A DNA stretch of 64,000 bases from Acidobacteriaceae bacterium. Its GTDB lineage: Bacteria > Acidobacteriota > Terriglobia > Terriglobales > Acidobacteriaceae. The stretch is taken from positions 170,283 to 234,282 of the forward strand of contig PLDC01000017.1 of NCBI GenBank assembly GCA_003134995.1. The letters are read 5' to 3'. Made by a program: the position numbers and the translations under genes. Under the pieces are notes generated by a model. It worked only from the letters and a program-made list of their open reading frames with translations, had not been told where the DNA came from and did no database searches. This document shows positions 24,431 through 33,696 of this stretch, one piece after another. Position 1 is the stretch's first letter; each line of letters starts with the position of its first letter.

Positions 24431-25615
24431 TCAATCGATCGGAACGAATTTCACGCAGACGGGCGCGGCTATTTCCAGAACTTTACCCGTGGCCGTAAGC
24501 CGTCCTGTTTGCGGATCGATGCGAAATATCACAAGGTTATCTGATTTTTCGTTGGCGTCGAAGAGCAGCGATCCTCCGGGAGCTATCTCAAAATGGCGGG
24601 GACTCGCGCCCTTGGTCGAAACGTCTTCGATAGGCGTAAGGGTGCCTTTGTCCGCATCAATAGCGAATACGGCAATGCTGTCGTGGCCCCGGTTCGAAGC
24701 ATAGAGAAACTTTCCGGAAGGATGCACCTCGATCTCGGAAGCGCCATTCTGCCCGCTAAAGCTCTTGGGCAAAGCTGAGATCGTTTGCAACGGATGCAAG
24801 GCCCCACTGCCCGCGTCGAAGCTGAAAGCCGCAACCGTAGATCCCATCTCATTGATCACATAAGCAAACTTGCCGTTGGGATGAAAGGCAAAGTGCCTGG
24901 GGCCGGCGCCGGGATCAGCTTTGGCGAACGTCGGATCGGCAGCGAGCGATCCCGTGCCGCTGTCAAACTTGTACACGAGCGTTTCATCCAGCCCGAGATC
25001 ATCCACGATGGCAAATCGGTTGTCGGGCGATAAGTCGACGGAGTGGGCGTGCGGTCCCTCCTGTCGCGCTGGGTTCGTGCCGTGGCCGGTGTGCTGCACG
25101 AAAGCTGAAACCTCACCCAGTCGGCCATCGTCGAGCACTGGAAAAACCGCCACGCTGCCACCCGCGTAATTCGCCACGAGAACATATTTTCCGGTTTTGT
25201 CGACGGTGACAGAACAGGGATCGCCACCCTTGGTTGCCACTTTGTTTAGAAATCTAAGTTTGCCTGTGACTCGATCGATGGCAAAGGCGCTGACGGTGCC
25301 GCTCTTCTGTCCAGCGTAGTTCTGGACTTCGTTGACCGCGTAAAGAAAACGGTGGTTGGGGTGTACAGCAAGAAACGATGGATTAATAGTTCGCACGGCC
25401 AATCCGAGCGATGTGATCGCGCCGGTACTCGAGTCGAAACGATAAGCATAAATGCCCTTGCTCTCGCTGCCGTCTTCAGTGTAGGTGCCGACGTATACCA
25501 GATACTTCTTGTGTGCGGCAGGGGCCGCAGTTCCAGCCGACAGCGCCGAGAAGACAAATGCCAGCAACAGAGTGAGCATTTTCAAAACACTCGGAGTTGA
25601 TTTCATTTCCGTCAT
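24431..25615 (-). CDS. Secreted lactonase-family beta-propeller protein (Pgl-like)
   Basis: This 394-residue seven-bladed propeller of the YbhE/lactonase family has repeated blades of the type P-S-F-L-A-V-H-P-N-H-R-F-L-Y-A-V-N-E, G-P-H-A-H-S-V-D-L-S-P-D and GPRHFAFHPNGKFAYVINE. A signal peptide covers about residues 1-31 (ending SAGTAAPA), so the protein is exported. This differs from cytosolic 6-phosphogluconolactonase, and its physiological substrate is therefore unlikely to be 6-phosphogluconolactone. It begins 7 bp after the stop of the 25623 gene, so the two are probably one operon. Confidence 0.87.
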   Translation of the reverse strand: MTEMKSTPSVLKMLTLLLAFVFSALSAGTAAPAAHKKYLVYVGTYTEDGSESKGIYAYRFDSSTGAITSLGLAVRTINPSFLAVHPNHRFLYAVNEVQNYAGQKSGTVSAFAIDRVTGKLRFLNKVATKGGDPCSVTVDKTGKYVLVANYAGGSVAVFPVLDDGRLGEVSAFVQHTGHGTNPARQEGPHAHSVDLSPDNRFAIVDDLGLDETLVYKFDSGTGSLAADPTFAKADPGAGPRHFAFHPNGKFAYVINEMGSTVAAFSFDAGSGALHPLQTISALPKSFSGQNGASEIEVHPSGKFLYASNRGHDSIAVFAIDADKGTLTPIEDVSTKGASPRHFEIAPGGSLLFDANEKSDNLVIFRIDPQTGRLTATGKVLEIAAPVCVKFVPID

Positions 25616-25622
25616 GTGAAAA

Positions 25623-26234
25623 TCACTTGGTCAAAGTTATGGGCACAGGCTGGTCATAAGGTTGGATCACTACGCTAACGGAGCGCCGGTCTTTGAAATC
25701 AGCCAAGGCCAAAGGAAAGCTCACGATAACCGTGCGCTTGGTTTCCTGACCAGGCTGCAGTTTGTCCTCGGGAGCGAGAGCCGGCTGCGCATCCGCCTTC
25801 AGCGCAGGAAACGCCTGATAGTAACGATTGAAATCGACGGCAGAGACCGCTTCGCCGCTCAGTTCACCAGTAGAAGTTACAACCTTACCCTGGATGTCAT
25901 GTACCCAAAGCGCCTTCTCGCCAGCATTTTTCAGAGTAAAAGTGAGAGCAGCAAGAACGGCGTTTTGATTCGGCAGATTCACTGCCGTAACGTCGTCCAG
26001 TGATCCACCGCCCTGAGGTTTAGCGCGCTGAAAAAAAGAATAAATACCAACGATGATAAGAATCACGGCCGTAGTTAACAGCAGAACTTTTAATGGAGGC
26101 AGGTTGCGCTTCGCCGTACCGAACTCATCGGCGATATGAATCGTGGGCCCGCGCTGCGCCGCCGGTGCAGCGTTCGCAGGAGCAATCGGCCCAGCTTGAG
26201 GATCGAATGCGGAATTGGATGTTTGATCAGCCAT
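25623..26234 (-). CDS. Single-pass membrane protein of unknown function
   Basis: The 203-residue product has a cytosolic Ala/Pro-rich N-terminus (about 1-45), one helix (LLLTTAVILIIVGIYSFF, about 51-68) and an extracytoplasmic beta-sandwich-like domain (about 85-203). In that domain, conserved-looking pieces (LTFTLKNAGEKALWVHDIQGKV and TVIVSFPLALADF) suggest an Ig-like or FxLYD-type fold. I do not recognise a named family. The lactonase gene follows after 7 bp. Confidence 0.65.
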   Translation of the reverse strand: MADQTSNSAFDPQAGPIAPANAAPAAQRGPTIHIADEFGTAKRNLPPLKVLLLTTAVILIIVGIYSFFQRAKPQGGGSLDDVTAVNLPNQNAVLAALTFTLKNAGEKALWVHDIQGKVVTSTGELSGEAVSAVDFNRYYQAFPALKADAQPALAPEDKLQPGQETKRTVIVSFPLALADFKDRRSVSVVIQPYDQPVPITLTK

Positions 26235-26305
26235 GTTCTCTTAGATGCGTTTCGATTCTACTCCGCCGTTCCCGAAGCCCGAAGCCCAAAGCCCGAAGCC
26301 GCTTT

Positions 26306-28051
26306 TCATCCCCGCTCATGCTTCATAGCTCGAGCAAACTTTTCCGCGGGCAAAGTATTCAGCACATCTTCCTTAGTCAGCCACGCCCGCCGCGCCTGCA
26401 GAATGCCGTAACGAATTTTGTCGAGATGCGAAGTGTGATGCGAATCGGTGTTAACGACGATCTTCACCCCGCGCTGCTTCGCTTGCCGCAGGTGGACGTC
26501 GTTAAGGTCAAGCCGATCAGGGTAGGAGTTCAATTCCATCGCGACTTTGTGTTTTGCCGCCGCAGTCAGAACCGCGTCCATGTCGAAGTGATAACCATCG
26601 CGCCGAAGCTGCAATCGACCCGTAGGATGGCCGATGATTGAGGTGTTTGGATTCTCAACCGCTTTGAGCAGACGCTCGGTCATCTTCGCCGGCTCCTGAT
26701 TAAAAACCGAATGCACACTGGCAATCACCACATCCATCTGTGCGAGAACATCGTCGGAAAGATCGAGATCGCCGTCGGCGAGAATGTCCACTTCGATTCC
26801 CGCGAAGATAGTGATGCCATCAATCTTCCTGTTGGCATCACGAATCCGCTGAATGTGCGCCAGCGCCCTCGTATCGTCGAGGCCGTTTGCAAAAGCAAGA
26901 TTCTTCGAGTGATCGGTGATGGCCATGTACCTGTAGCCGCGCTCTTTGGCGGCCTCGGCCATTTCTTCGATCGTATTCTTGCCGTCGGTTTCGACCGTGT
27001 GCATGTGCACGTCGCCCTGAATGTCGGCCAAGGTGATCAGCACCGGCAGCGTGTGATTGGCCGCAGCATCGATCTCCCCCAGATTTTCGCGCAGTTCTGG
27101 AGGAATGTAATCAAGCCCGAGCTTTCCGTAAATGTCCTCTTCCGTTTTCCCCGCAACAGGCTTCTCCGTTTTCAGATCAGCCAGGCTGTACTCGTTCAGC
27201 GTGTAACCCATCTTGAGCGCGCGCTGGCGCAACACAACATTGTGAGCCTTCGATCCCGTGAAATACTGCATGGCCGCACCGAACGACTCTGGAGAAAGAA
27301 GTCGCACGTCCACCTGCATATCGCTGCGCAAGCGAAAGCTGATCTTGTTATCGCCGCGCGCAATCACGTCCATCAGCGGCGGATAATTGGCAACGTACTC
27401 CACGGCATTCGCGCGCTCGGTTTCGCTGCAGCAGGCCGTTCCGGTCACGAGAATGTCGAGATCGCCTACCGTTTCGCGGCCGCGGCGCAGCGAGCCCGCC
27501 GGCGTGATGCGGTCGATGCCAGGATACTTCGCGAGATATTCCGTGAGCTTCGTCGCCTCGGCTTCAGCAGCGTCAATGAGAAATCGTCCTGAGATGCGCC
27601 GGTAATCTTCGATCGCCTTCAGCAATTTCTGCTCGTGCTTTTCACCCATGCGCGGCAGCTCGCGAATCTTGCCTTCACGCGCCAGCTTTTCTACGCCGTC
27701 AACGTCGCAAACCTGATGAGCGCTCCAAATCAGTGCGATCGTCTTCGGCCCCAGTCCCTGAATCTTCAACAACTGCAGCATCGACGGGTGATACTTCTTC
27801 AGCAGTTCCGCTTGCAAGCTGAGTGTGCCGTCCTTGAATAGTTGCCGTAGGTTGGCGAGCATCCCCTTGCCGATACCGGGGATGGCAAGCACCTTCTTGT
27901 CGTCGCCGATAATATCTTTGATCTGCTCGGTCAGGTTTTCGATAGCCTGGGCGGCGTTGCGATAGGAGCGGATGCGGAAAGAATCCTGCGCATCGATTTC
28001 GAGCAGGTCCGCAGTCTCGTATAGAATGTTAGCGATGGATTTGTTGTCCAC
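26306..28051 (-). CDS. polX: DNA polymerase/3'-5' exonuclease PolX
   Basis: This 581-residue family-X polymerase has an N-terminal helix-hairpin-helix region (about 1-140; IPGIGKGMLANLRQLF, IQGLGPKTIALIW). The nucleotidyltransferase palm has metal-binding Asps in TVGDLDILVTG and in MQVDVRLL. A C-terminal PHP phosphoesterase domain (about 345-581) has metal-binding HMHTVETDG, AITDHS, GIEVDIL, IASVHS, IGHPTGR and TDSHHTSHL. Bacterial PolX fills gaps in base-excision repair. The start is GTG 28051. It stands alone upstream of the membrane protein/lactonase pair. Confidence 0.94.
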   Translation of the reverse strand: MDNKSIANILYETADLLEIDAQDSFRIRSYRNAAQAIENLTEQIKDIIGDDKKVLAIPGIGKGMLANLRQLFKDGTLSLQAELLKKYHPSMLQLLKIQGLGPKTIALIWSAHQVCDVDGVEKLAREGKIRELPRMGEKHEQKLLKAIEDYRRISGRFLIDAAEAEATKLTEYLAKYPGIDRITPAGSLRRGRETVGDLDILVTGTACCSETERANAVEYVANYPPLMDVIARGDNKISFRLRSDMQVDVRLLSPESFGAAMQYFTGSKAHNVVLRQRALKMGYTLNEYSLADLKTEKPVAGKTEEDIYGKLGLDYIPPELRENLGEIDAAANHTLPVLITLADIQGDVHMHTVETDGKNTIEEMAEAAKERGYRYMAITDHSKNLAFANGLDDTRALAHIQRIRDANRKIDGITIFAGIEVDILADGDLDLSDDVLAQMDVVIASVHSVFNQEPAKMTERLLKAVENPNTSIIGHPTGRLQLRRDGYHFDMDAVLTAAAKHKVAMELNSYPDRLDLNDVHLRQAKQRGVKIVVNTDSHHTSHLDKIRYGILQARRAWLTKEDVLNTLPAEKFARAMKHERG

Positions 28052-28196
28052 AGACTAGAGATTAAACAAGATTGGCTCGCGCGGCCAGTGCTGGCGACAC
28101 AGAAGAGACGCGAATCAAAAACAGATTTCGCGCAGCCGGCCGCAAAGTCTTCCGGACCGGCATCAAGCTTCGGATACATCGCGCCGACTTGCCACG

Positions 28197-28406
28197 TCAG
28201 GCGCTCTTGCTGACGTTAGCGGCCTGGGGTCCCTTTTGACCCTCGGCGATTTCAAACTCCACCGGGTCGCCCTCTTGCAGGCTCTTGTATCCCTCGGAAG
28301 AGATCGCGCTGTAATGCACAAAAACATCGGGACCATCCGCACGCCCGATGAATCCGTAACCCTTCGCGTTATTGAACCACTTTACTGTGCCTTTCAGACG
28401 TTCCAC
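28197..28406 (-). CDS. Cold-shock domain protein (CspA family)
   Basis: The 69-residue OB-fold nucleic-acid chaperone has RNP-1 KGYGFI and RNP-2 DVFVHY, with [11 protein letters not shown] at the start and [11 protein letters not shown] at the end. GTG 28406 after AAAGGGGG gives exactly the family length. The frame extends to 28472, but the added residues are not part of the fold. It is single-gene, like most csp genes. Regulation by cold cannot be judged from the short leader visible here. Confidence 0.92.
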   Translation of the reverse strand: MERLKGTVKWFNNAKGYGFIGRADGPDVFVHYSAISSEGYKSLQEGDPVEFEIAEGQKGPQAANVSKSA

Positions 28407-28627
28407 GTGAACCCCCTTTTTTCGCACGTCTAAGTTGGGGGGCCAGAAGACGTGCCCGCATTTAAGATGCATTCTGAAACGATAAGGATGGGAGTGTCAA
28501 GATGAAATGGCTGCGAAACGTCTGGTGGCTTATGCAGGGACGGCCGCCTCGCGTGCTTGCCCCGAGCGCAGTCGAAGGGTCCAGCCGAGCGCAGCGAGAC
28601 GCACCTGACCCGGATCCGAGGAAGAGC

Positions 28628-29227
28628 CTATTTGCCTCGCCGCTGATGATCGAGCCACAGCACCGATGAGATGGTCTTGGCATCCCGAATCGTGCCCTTC
28701 AACACCATGCGAACCGCCGCAGGCAACGGCACTATGCGCTTGCGGATGACCTCATCAGCTTCTGGCTGCGCCGTGCCGGCGCGAAGGCCGGTGGCTAAAT
28801 ACACCGACATGGTCTCGGCAACGAATCCGGGGCTGGCATAAAAGTTGAGAATGCGCCGCCAATGCGTGGCCGTGTATCCCGTCTCCTCGAGAAGCTCGCG
28901 TTGAGCCGCGGGCAGAGCCTTTTCGCCAGGATCGATGCGCCCAGCCGGAATTTCCCACAGATAGTCTTTCGCAGCGTGGCGATATTGCCGCTCCAGCAAA
29001 ACGCGCGGAGTCGAGCCCGATTCATCGACGGCCAACACGACAACCGATCCCGTGTGATGAATAATGTCGCGGCGAGCACGAACCCCACCGGGTTCCTGCA
29101 CTTCGTCCGTGGTCACCCAAAAAACCGGTCCACGATAGACCGTGCGCGAAGAAATCAATCGGGCTTTGGGATGTGAACCAGCTTTGGATTTAAGGGCCTT
29201 CGACTTGGAGCGTGGAGACTTGGGCAT
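28628..29227 (-). CDS. Nudix hydrolase, ADP-ribose pyrophosphatase type
   Basis: The product is 199 residues from ATG 29227 (GTG 29245 is an alternative). The complete Nudix box GRIDPGEKALPAAQRELLEETGY (G-x5-E-x7-REUXEEXGU) is present. The flanking DYLWEIPAGR and FYASPGFVAETMSVYLA segments are those of ADP-ribose/NDP-sugar pyrophosphatases (NudF-like). The first 20 residues are Lys/Ser-rich and probably disordered. It is divergent from the DUF2520 gene at 29378. Confidence 0.9.
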   Translation of the reverse strand: MPKSPRSKSKALKSKAGSHPKARLISSRTVYRGPVFWVTTDEVQEPGGVRARRDIIHHTGSVVVLAVDESGSTPRVLLERQYRHAAKDYLWEIPAGRIDPGEKALPAAQRELLEETGYTATHWRRILNFYASPGFVAETMSVYLATGLRAGTAQPEADEVIRKRIVPLPAAVRMVLKGTIRDAKTISSVLWLDHQRRGK

Positions 29228-29377
29228 CACAACAATATAAAGCACGGAACTGCGGTCTTACTTCTTCATTCTGACTTCATACTTCTTCGTTCCCAGATCA
29301 GAAGTGAGAAGTCTGAATGCAAAGCAACGCTGTCGTCGAAGCGCATGCCAACTTCTGATTCTGCTATGCTGCCGGGC

Positions 29378-30295
29378 ATGTCTCGAGAGCCGTCGGCCAA
29401 GCCGCGCGTCACGTTTGTCGGCGCAGGGAATTTGGCGAATGCACTGGCCCTGTCCCTTTGCGAGGCGGGATACGAGATCGAGCAAATCGTTTCACGAGAA
29501 GACCCATCGTCCCTCCGGCGAGCCCAGCGCTTGGCTCACAAAGTTGGAGCGACTGCGATAACGATTTCGCGGGCGCGAATTCAATCTGAAGTAGTTTGGT
29601 TTTGCGTGCCCGATCGCGCGATTGCCTCCGCGGCGAAATCCATGGCAGCCTGCGCGGATTGGACCGGCAAAGTGGCCCTGCATTCCAGCGGCGCTTTAGC
29701 CAGCGACGAACTCACCGCGCTGCGGAGCCGAGGAGCATCGATCGCGTCAGTGCATCCACTGATGACGTTCGTCCGAGGTTCGCGCCCCTCGCTCGCGGGA
29801 GTTCCATTCGCCGTCGAAGGCGACTCCGCAGCGGTTCGCGTAGCGCGCCGCATCGTGAAGAATCTTGGAGGCCATGCTTATTCCCTCAGGAAGGAAGACA
29901 AGGCCGCCTACCACGCCTGGGGCACTTTCGCGTCGCCATTGTTGACGGCCTTACTCGTGACCAGCGAGCACGTGGCCGCTGTCGCCGGCATCGAGCGAAA
30001 AACCGCGAAGAAAATGATGCTTCCGATGATCCGGCAAACCCTGGCCAACTACGCGGCCCTGGAAGCAGCGCAAGCGTTCAGCGGACCTATTATTCGAGGC
30101 GACGTAGAAACTGTGAAACGCCATCTCCGTACGCTGCGCAGTCTTCCCGTTGCGCGAGATGTTTACCTGTCTCTCGCCCGGGCAGCCCTGGCGCACTTGC
30201 CGGGAAAAAATAAAAGAACGCTGGAGCGGGCGCTGAAATCGGCGCGGAACTTATTAACGCGGAACTTATCGACGAGGATCAGTGGCAGGGGTTAG
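29378..30295 (+). CDS. Rossmann-like/DUF2520 NAD(P)-binding protein
   Basis: This protein of about 305 residues has an N-terminal Rossmann domain (RVTFVGAGNLANALALSL, then WFCVPDRAIASAA and LHSSGALASDEL). A helical DUF2520 domain follows (ASVHPLMTFV, AYHAWGTFASPLLTALL, MMLPMIRQTLANY, GPIIRGDVETVKRHL). The family resembles 6-phosphogluconate or pyrroline-carboxylate dehydrogenase relatives, but its reaction is unknown. ATG 29378 is chosen because it puts the Rossmann motif at the usual distance. In-frame ATGs at 29345 and 29366 exist, and none has a strong ribosome site. The 3' end overlaps the convergent GT87 gene by 30 bp. Confidence 0.8.
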   Translation: MSREPSAKPRVTFVGAGNLANALALSLCEAGYEIEQIVSREDPSSLRRAQRLAHKVGATAITISRARIQSEVVWFCVPDRAIASAAKSMAACADWTGKVALHSSGALASDELTALRSRGASIASVHPLMTFVRGSRPSLAGVPFAVEGDSAAVRVARRIVKNLGGHAYSLRKEDKAAYHAWGTFASPLLTALLVTSEHVAAVAGIERKTAKKMMLPMIRQTLANYAALEAAQAFSGPIIRGDVETVKRHLRTLRSLPVARDVYLSLARAALAHLPGKNKRTLERALKSARNLLTRNLSTRISGRG

Positions 30296-31621
30296 TCCCG
30301 CTTGCCTTCGCAACTGCATACGCAGGGCCAGCGCCAGCAAAGCCAGTACAACGAAAGGGAGCGGACCCGCCGTGCGCAAGGGCAGGGCAAACACTGCGCT
30401 AGAGTAAAGCCGTTCCGCCCCTATGAATGGGCGTAACGCAATCAGCGCTAGTGACGCGAGCCACGGCCATAACAGAACTGCTGCCCCGACCAACAAAAGC
30501 GAGCGAAAGATCGGACCAGGATGCTCTCGTTCTTTGCGGCACGCGAGCAAAAGAATCCCCGGCAAAAGAATCACATGATCGTAAACGGCCTGACCAGGAA
30601 GCACCGTGACTGCCGTGAGCGCAAGCAAAACGCTAACAGAGAGCCAGAACTCGTGCGAACCGGCGGCCACACCGCCGAACCGCCAGCTGAACACAAAAGC
30701 CGCTACCAGCGTGATCATAATCAGCACAATGTTGCTGTGGGCTCCTGGCGCCCATCCGAGCAGGTCGAGTGCAAGCGGAGGCGTGGCATAGCGGTGGTAG
30801 CCGAGAATCACATTTTTCCAGGACTCGATCCAGTTCGGCCATACAGCTAGCGAAGCGCCGGTGAGAAGTATCATCGTCGCGAAGAAAGCCACAAGAAAGC
30901 GCCCGCGCCTCCGCCAGTCATGCACACTCCAAATCAAGAGGTACAGGATCGCCAGCAAAGTCATTTGCGGCTTGATGGTGGAGAGCGCCATGAGGACTCC
31001 GGCCAATAACAACCTGTCGCGCACCAGCGACAGCAGCGATGCGGCCAGCAAAAATCCCACTAGTAATCCCAACTGCGCCGCATAGAGTCCCTCGAGAACG
31101 GGATAGTTGCACAACGCCAAGAGAAGAATGATTGACAACCATATTCGCCCTGGATTCCACCTCAAGGCCTGTGTCCACAAGAACACGCTTGCCGCAGTCA
31201 AAACAACGAGCAGAGCAACCCACGCAATCCGTAAGATGGGAAACGGCACTTCGGCAACTGGCCAGAGCAGAAGATCGGCATAAGCCGGATAAGCGAAGGT
31301 TCGATAGTCGGCCGGGGGATCCGTCGGAAGCCGGCCTTCTAATGGCCGTCCGAACAACCCCGTTTGAATCTCTCGCGTGGTCTCTGGACCGTAGGGATCG
31401 TTCCGTCCGCCCAGCCTTAGCTTTAAAGTCAGCCAGATTGGGTAGAAGTCGTCACCGAGAGCATATTCACCTGCCAAATGTTTGGCGGCGGCAACTTTTC
31501 GCACCTGCGGCCGGAATAAACCAAGATGGAAGTAAAGCATGGATGCTGCGCCGAGCAGCGCGACAACCAGCGCCAGAGTGGCCATACGAGACCGTCGATT
31601 ACCGGAGTCGGGCGTGGGCAT
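30266..31621 (-). CDS. GT87-family (DUF2029) membrane glycosyltransferase
   Basis: This 451-residue polytopic protein has about 10-11 hydrophobic helices. The first periplasmic loop has the acidic pair DDFYPIWL (the GT-C catalytic Asp region) followed by a long loop with DPYGPETTREIQ. STIKPQMTLLAILYLL matches the conserved K-P-Q region of DUF2029. Family members such as mycobacterial PimE-type mannosyltransferases use polyprenyl-phosphate sugars. Donor and acceptor are unknown here. It ends inside the convergent DUF2520 gene. Confidence 0.85.
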   Translation of the reverse strand: MPTPDSGNRRSRMATLALVVALLGAASMLYFHLGLFRPQVRKVAAAKHLAGEYALGDDFYPIWLTLKLRLGGRNDPYGPETTREIQTGLFGRPLEGRLPTDPPADYRTFAYPAYADLLLWPVAEVPFPILRIAWVALLVVLTAASVFLWTQALRWNPGRIWLSIILLLALCNYPVLEGLYAAQLGLLVGFLLAASLLSLVRDRLLLAGVLMALSTIKPQMTLLAILYLLIWSVHDWRRRGRFLVAFFATMILLTGASLAVWPNWIESWKNVILGYHRYATPPLALDLLGWAPGAHSNIVLIMITLVAAFVFSWRFGGVAAGSHEFWLSVSVLLALTAVTVLPGQAVYDHVILLPGILLLACRKEREHPGPIFRSLLLVGAAVLLWPWLASLALIALRPFIGAERLYSSAVFALPLRTAGPLPFVVLALLALALRMQLRRQAGLTPATDPRR

Positions 31622-31701
31622 TCCTGGAGAAATGACTGAGCGAATTAGAGCACGGCTGCACTCTATCGCGCAAAGGCGGCGAGCAATCGAGGGCGTAATT
31701 C

Positions 31702-32316
31702 CTAGCGGGAGGAAAACAAGTGCCCAAGTTTTTCCTTCTTGGTCTTGAGATACTCTTCCGCGTGCGGGCTGGGTTTCACTTCGCAGGGCACGCGCTCCAC
31801 CACTTCAACCCCTGCGCGCTGCAAAGCCTCCACCTTCTCAGGATTATTCGAAAGCAACCGTACTCGGTTCACGCCCAGCGCCTTCAGCATCTCACCCGGC
31901 AACGCAAAGTCGCGATGGTCCGCCTTAAAGCCGAGCCGCTCGTTGGCCTCAACCGTGTCCAGGCCCGAATCCTGCAACTCATAAGCCTGCAATTTCGCCA
32001 TCAAACCGATCCCGCGTCCTTCTTGTTGCTCGTAAATCAAAATCCCCGCACCCAACTCGCGAATCATCGACAGCGCCATCTCCAACTGTTGCCGGCAATC
32101 GCAACGCAGAGAATGAAAAACATCGCCGGTAAGGCACTGCGAGTGAATCCGCACCAACGGAGGAGTGGAATGAACATCGCCCATCACAAGCGCCACAGCT
32201 TCCTCAACCGCGCCACCAGTGGAGCCGGCTTCCGATCGGAAACCGTAGATTCGGAACTTGCCCCAGCGCGTAGGGAAGTCTGCAGATGCGAGGGGCTGAA
32301 GCGTGTTAGAAGTCAC
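31702..32316 (-). CDS. ribA: GTP cyclohydrolase II
   Basis: The 204-residue enzyme opens GTP to the first pyrimidine of riboflavin synthesis. The zinc ligands are in HSQCLTGDVFHSLRCDC (three Cys), followed by YEQQEGRGIGLMAK and the C-terminal VRLLSNNPEKVEAL. It is a single-domain form without the RibB/DHBP synthase half that many bacteria fuse to it. No other riboflavin gene or FMN riboswitch is visible. Cytosolic. Confidence 0.93.
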   Translation of the reverse strand: MTSNTLQPLASADFPTRWGKFRIYGFRSEAGSTGGAVEEAVALVMGDVHSTPPLVRIHSQCLTGDVFHSLRCDCRQQLEMALSMIRELGAGILIYEQQEGRGIGLMAKLQAYELQDSGLDTVEANERLGFKADHRDFALPGEMLKALGVNRVRLLSNNPEKVEALQRAGVEVVERVPCEVKPSPHAEEYLKTKKEKLGHLFSSR

Positions 32317-32377
32317 TTCTCGATTATAGCGACGATCATAGCCGCTGCGCGATGAGCCGTGAACAATCGACGCTCAA

Positions 32378-33079
32378 CTACCCGCGCGCTTTGAATGGAA
32401 AAATCGCATCCTGCTTGGAGGGAATCGGCGACCCGTTCCGAGTAGCCGGCTGAAAACGCCAGCTCTCCAGCGCCGCCAGGCACTTGTTATCGATCTCCGG
32501 ACCCAGGCTCTGCAGCACCGTCTTGCGAACGATCTCCCCAGTCTCGTCAATCGTGATTTCGATAATGACCTTGCCTTCAGACAACGGCCGTTGCCACGGA
32601 TAAATCAACGGGTCAGCAGTAGCAATCGGCAGCGCCGGACGAACCTCGTCGCCATAAATCGGCCCGCCCGGCACACTTCCATAAGGAAGTCCCGCAGGCG
32701 CACCATGGCCCAGCTTGGAAAGTGTTGCGGTTTTGGCGTCGTCCTCGGCCCCGGATGGAACGGGCGGAAGCGAAGGCAACGCCAACTTAGGCTGCGTAGA
32801 GCTCGGCTTCCAAGTCAACTTCTGATGCCCCAACCGCTGGTGCCGATAAGCCTCGCTCGCGCTATCGGATGAACTGGTAGTGCTGTCGTCCGGAGATTGC
32901 GTTGGAAAGTAAAGATGCGCCACCACTTTTCCATTGCGTCCGATCGCAACCGAAGTCGGCATCAGCAATTGCGGTTCCGGTGTATGCAGCAGCCACGCAA
33001 ACACCAAGCCATGCAGCACCAGCGAAACGGCCAGCACTCGCCGCTGCGTCGGCCTCCCCGGATTCAATTGCGCAAACAA
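32378..33079 (-). CDS. TonB-like energy transducer
   Basis: This 233-residue protein has an N-terminal membrane anchor (about 14-32), a Ser/Pro-rich periplasmic spacer and a C-terminal TonB fold (about 150-233; EGKVIIEITIDETGEIVRKTVLQSLGPEIDNKCLAALESWRFQPA). It should couple the proton-motive force to outer-membrane receptors, but no ExbB, ExbD or TonB-dependent receptor is nearby. The anchor lacks the classic SHLS motif, having SLVLHGLVFAWL instead. It is separate from ribA (62 bp). Confidence 0.85.
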   Translation of the reverse strand: MFAQLNPGRPTQRRVLAVSLVLHGLVFAWLLHTPEPQLLMPTSVAIGRNGKVVAHLYFPTQSPDDSTTSSSDSASEAYRHQRLGHQKLTWKPSSTQPKLALPSLPPVPSGAEDDAKTATLSKLGHGAPAGLPYGSVPGGPIYGDEVRPALPIATADPLIYPWQRPLSEGKVIIEITIDETGEIVRKTVLQSLGPEIDNKCLAALESWRFQPATRNGSPIPSKQDAIFPFKARG

Positions 33080-33308
33080 GTCGAGCGAACCCCCAGTCCC
33101 TACAACTCTAATTCTAGGTTAGACGCGCAGCCGGGGCATTCGTCAAGGCCCTTTCGTGCTAACCCCCAGCGAGCCCGTGGAGCGCAGCGACGCGGCCTTG
33201 CTCTCTTACCATCCGCACAGAAATCAATATCAATTCGTCCCCCGCATAGCTCCGAACAACGAATCGCTGGTAAAATAATTTGGCAGCCGGATTACACTTC
33301 CACTTCGT

Positions 33309-33384
33309 GGGGCTATAGCTCAGTTGGGAGAGCGCGTCGTTCGCAACGACGAGGCCGTCGGTTCGAGCCCGACTAGCTCCACCA
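33309..33384 (+). tRNA. tRNA-Ala (anticodon CGC)
   Basis: This is a complete 76-nt cloverleaf with encoded CCA. The acceptor stem is GGGGCTA/TAGCTCC with one G-U pair, the D-arm is GCTCAGTTGGGAGAGC, and the anticodon stem is CGTCG/CGACG with loop TTCGCAA (anticodon CGC). The T-arm is GTCGGTTCGAGCCCGAC. Discriminator A followed by CCA fits alanine. It is a single tRNA with no operon partners. Confidence 0.95.
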
Positions 33385-33696
33385 TTTACATAGTCGTCAT
33401 CCAGCGCGCAGCCGCTCCCCTTGCGCAGCGACGAATCTCCCGCCTAACCACCCCGCGCGTAAGCCAAAACTACACCGCACTTACATGTGACCCCCATCAC
33501 CTGCCCACGTGACCAAGGCACTACCCCATCATCCTCCGCTGGAATAATGTCGTTAAGTGCGAGAGAATAGCGGAGCGGTGTCTGCGGCCTTCGAGACCAT
33601 CCCACCGCAACTCAAAACGCCGAGCCGACTCCAGCCGCAGCCGCGCTCAGCAACGTTCCTGTGTCCGCATTCATCCTACGGGAGACATCTACCATC
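33385..33696. other. Leader region of PEPCK
   Basis: These 312 bp lie between the tRNA and the PEPCK start. I see no gene, repeat or clear promoter hexamers. An in-frame GTG at 33661 would add 12 residues to PEPCK. Confidence 0.5.

Noticed and set aside
26711-27592. 293-codon plus-strand frame
   Set aside because: It is antisense to polX, whose polymerase and PHP motifs are complete; no ribosome site or family pattern was found.
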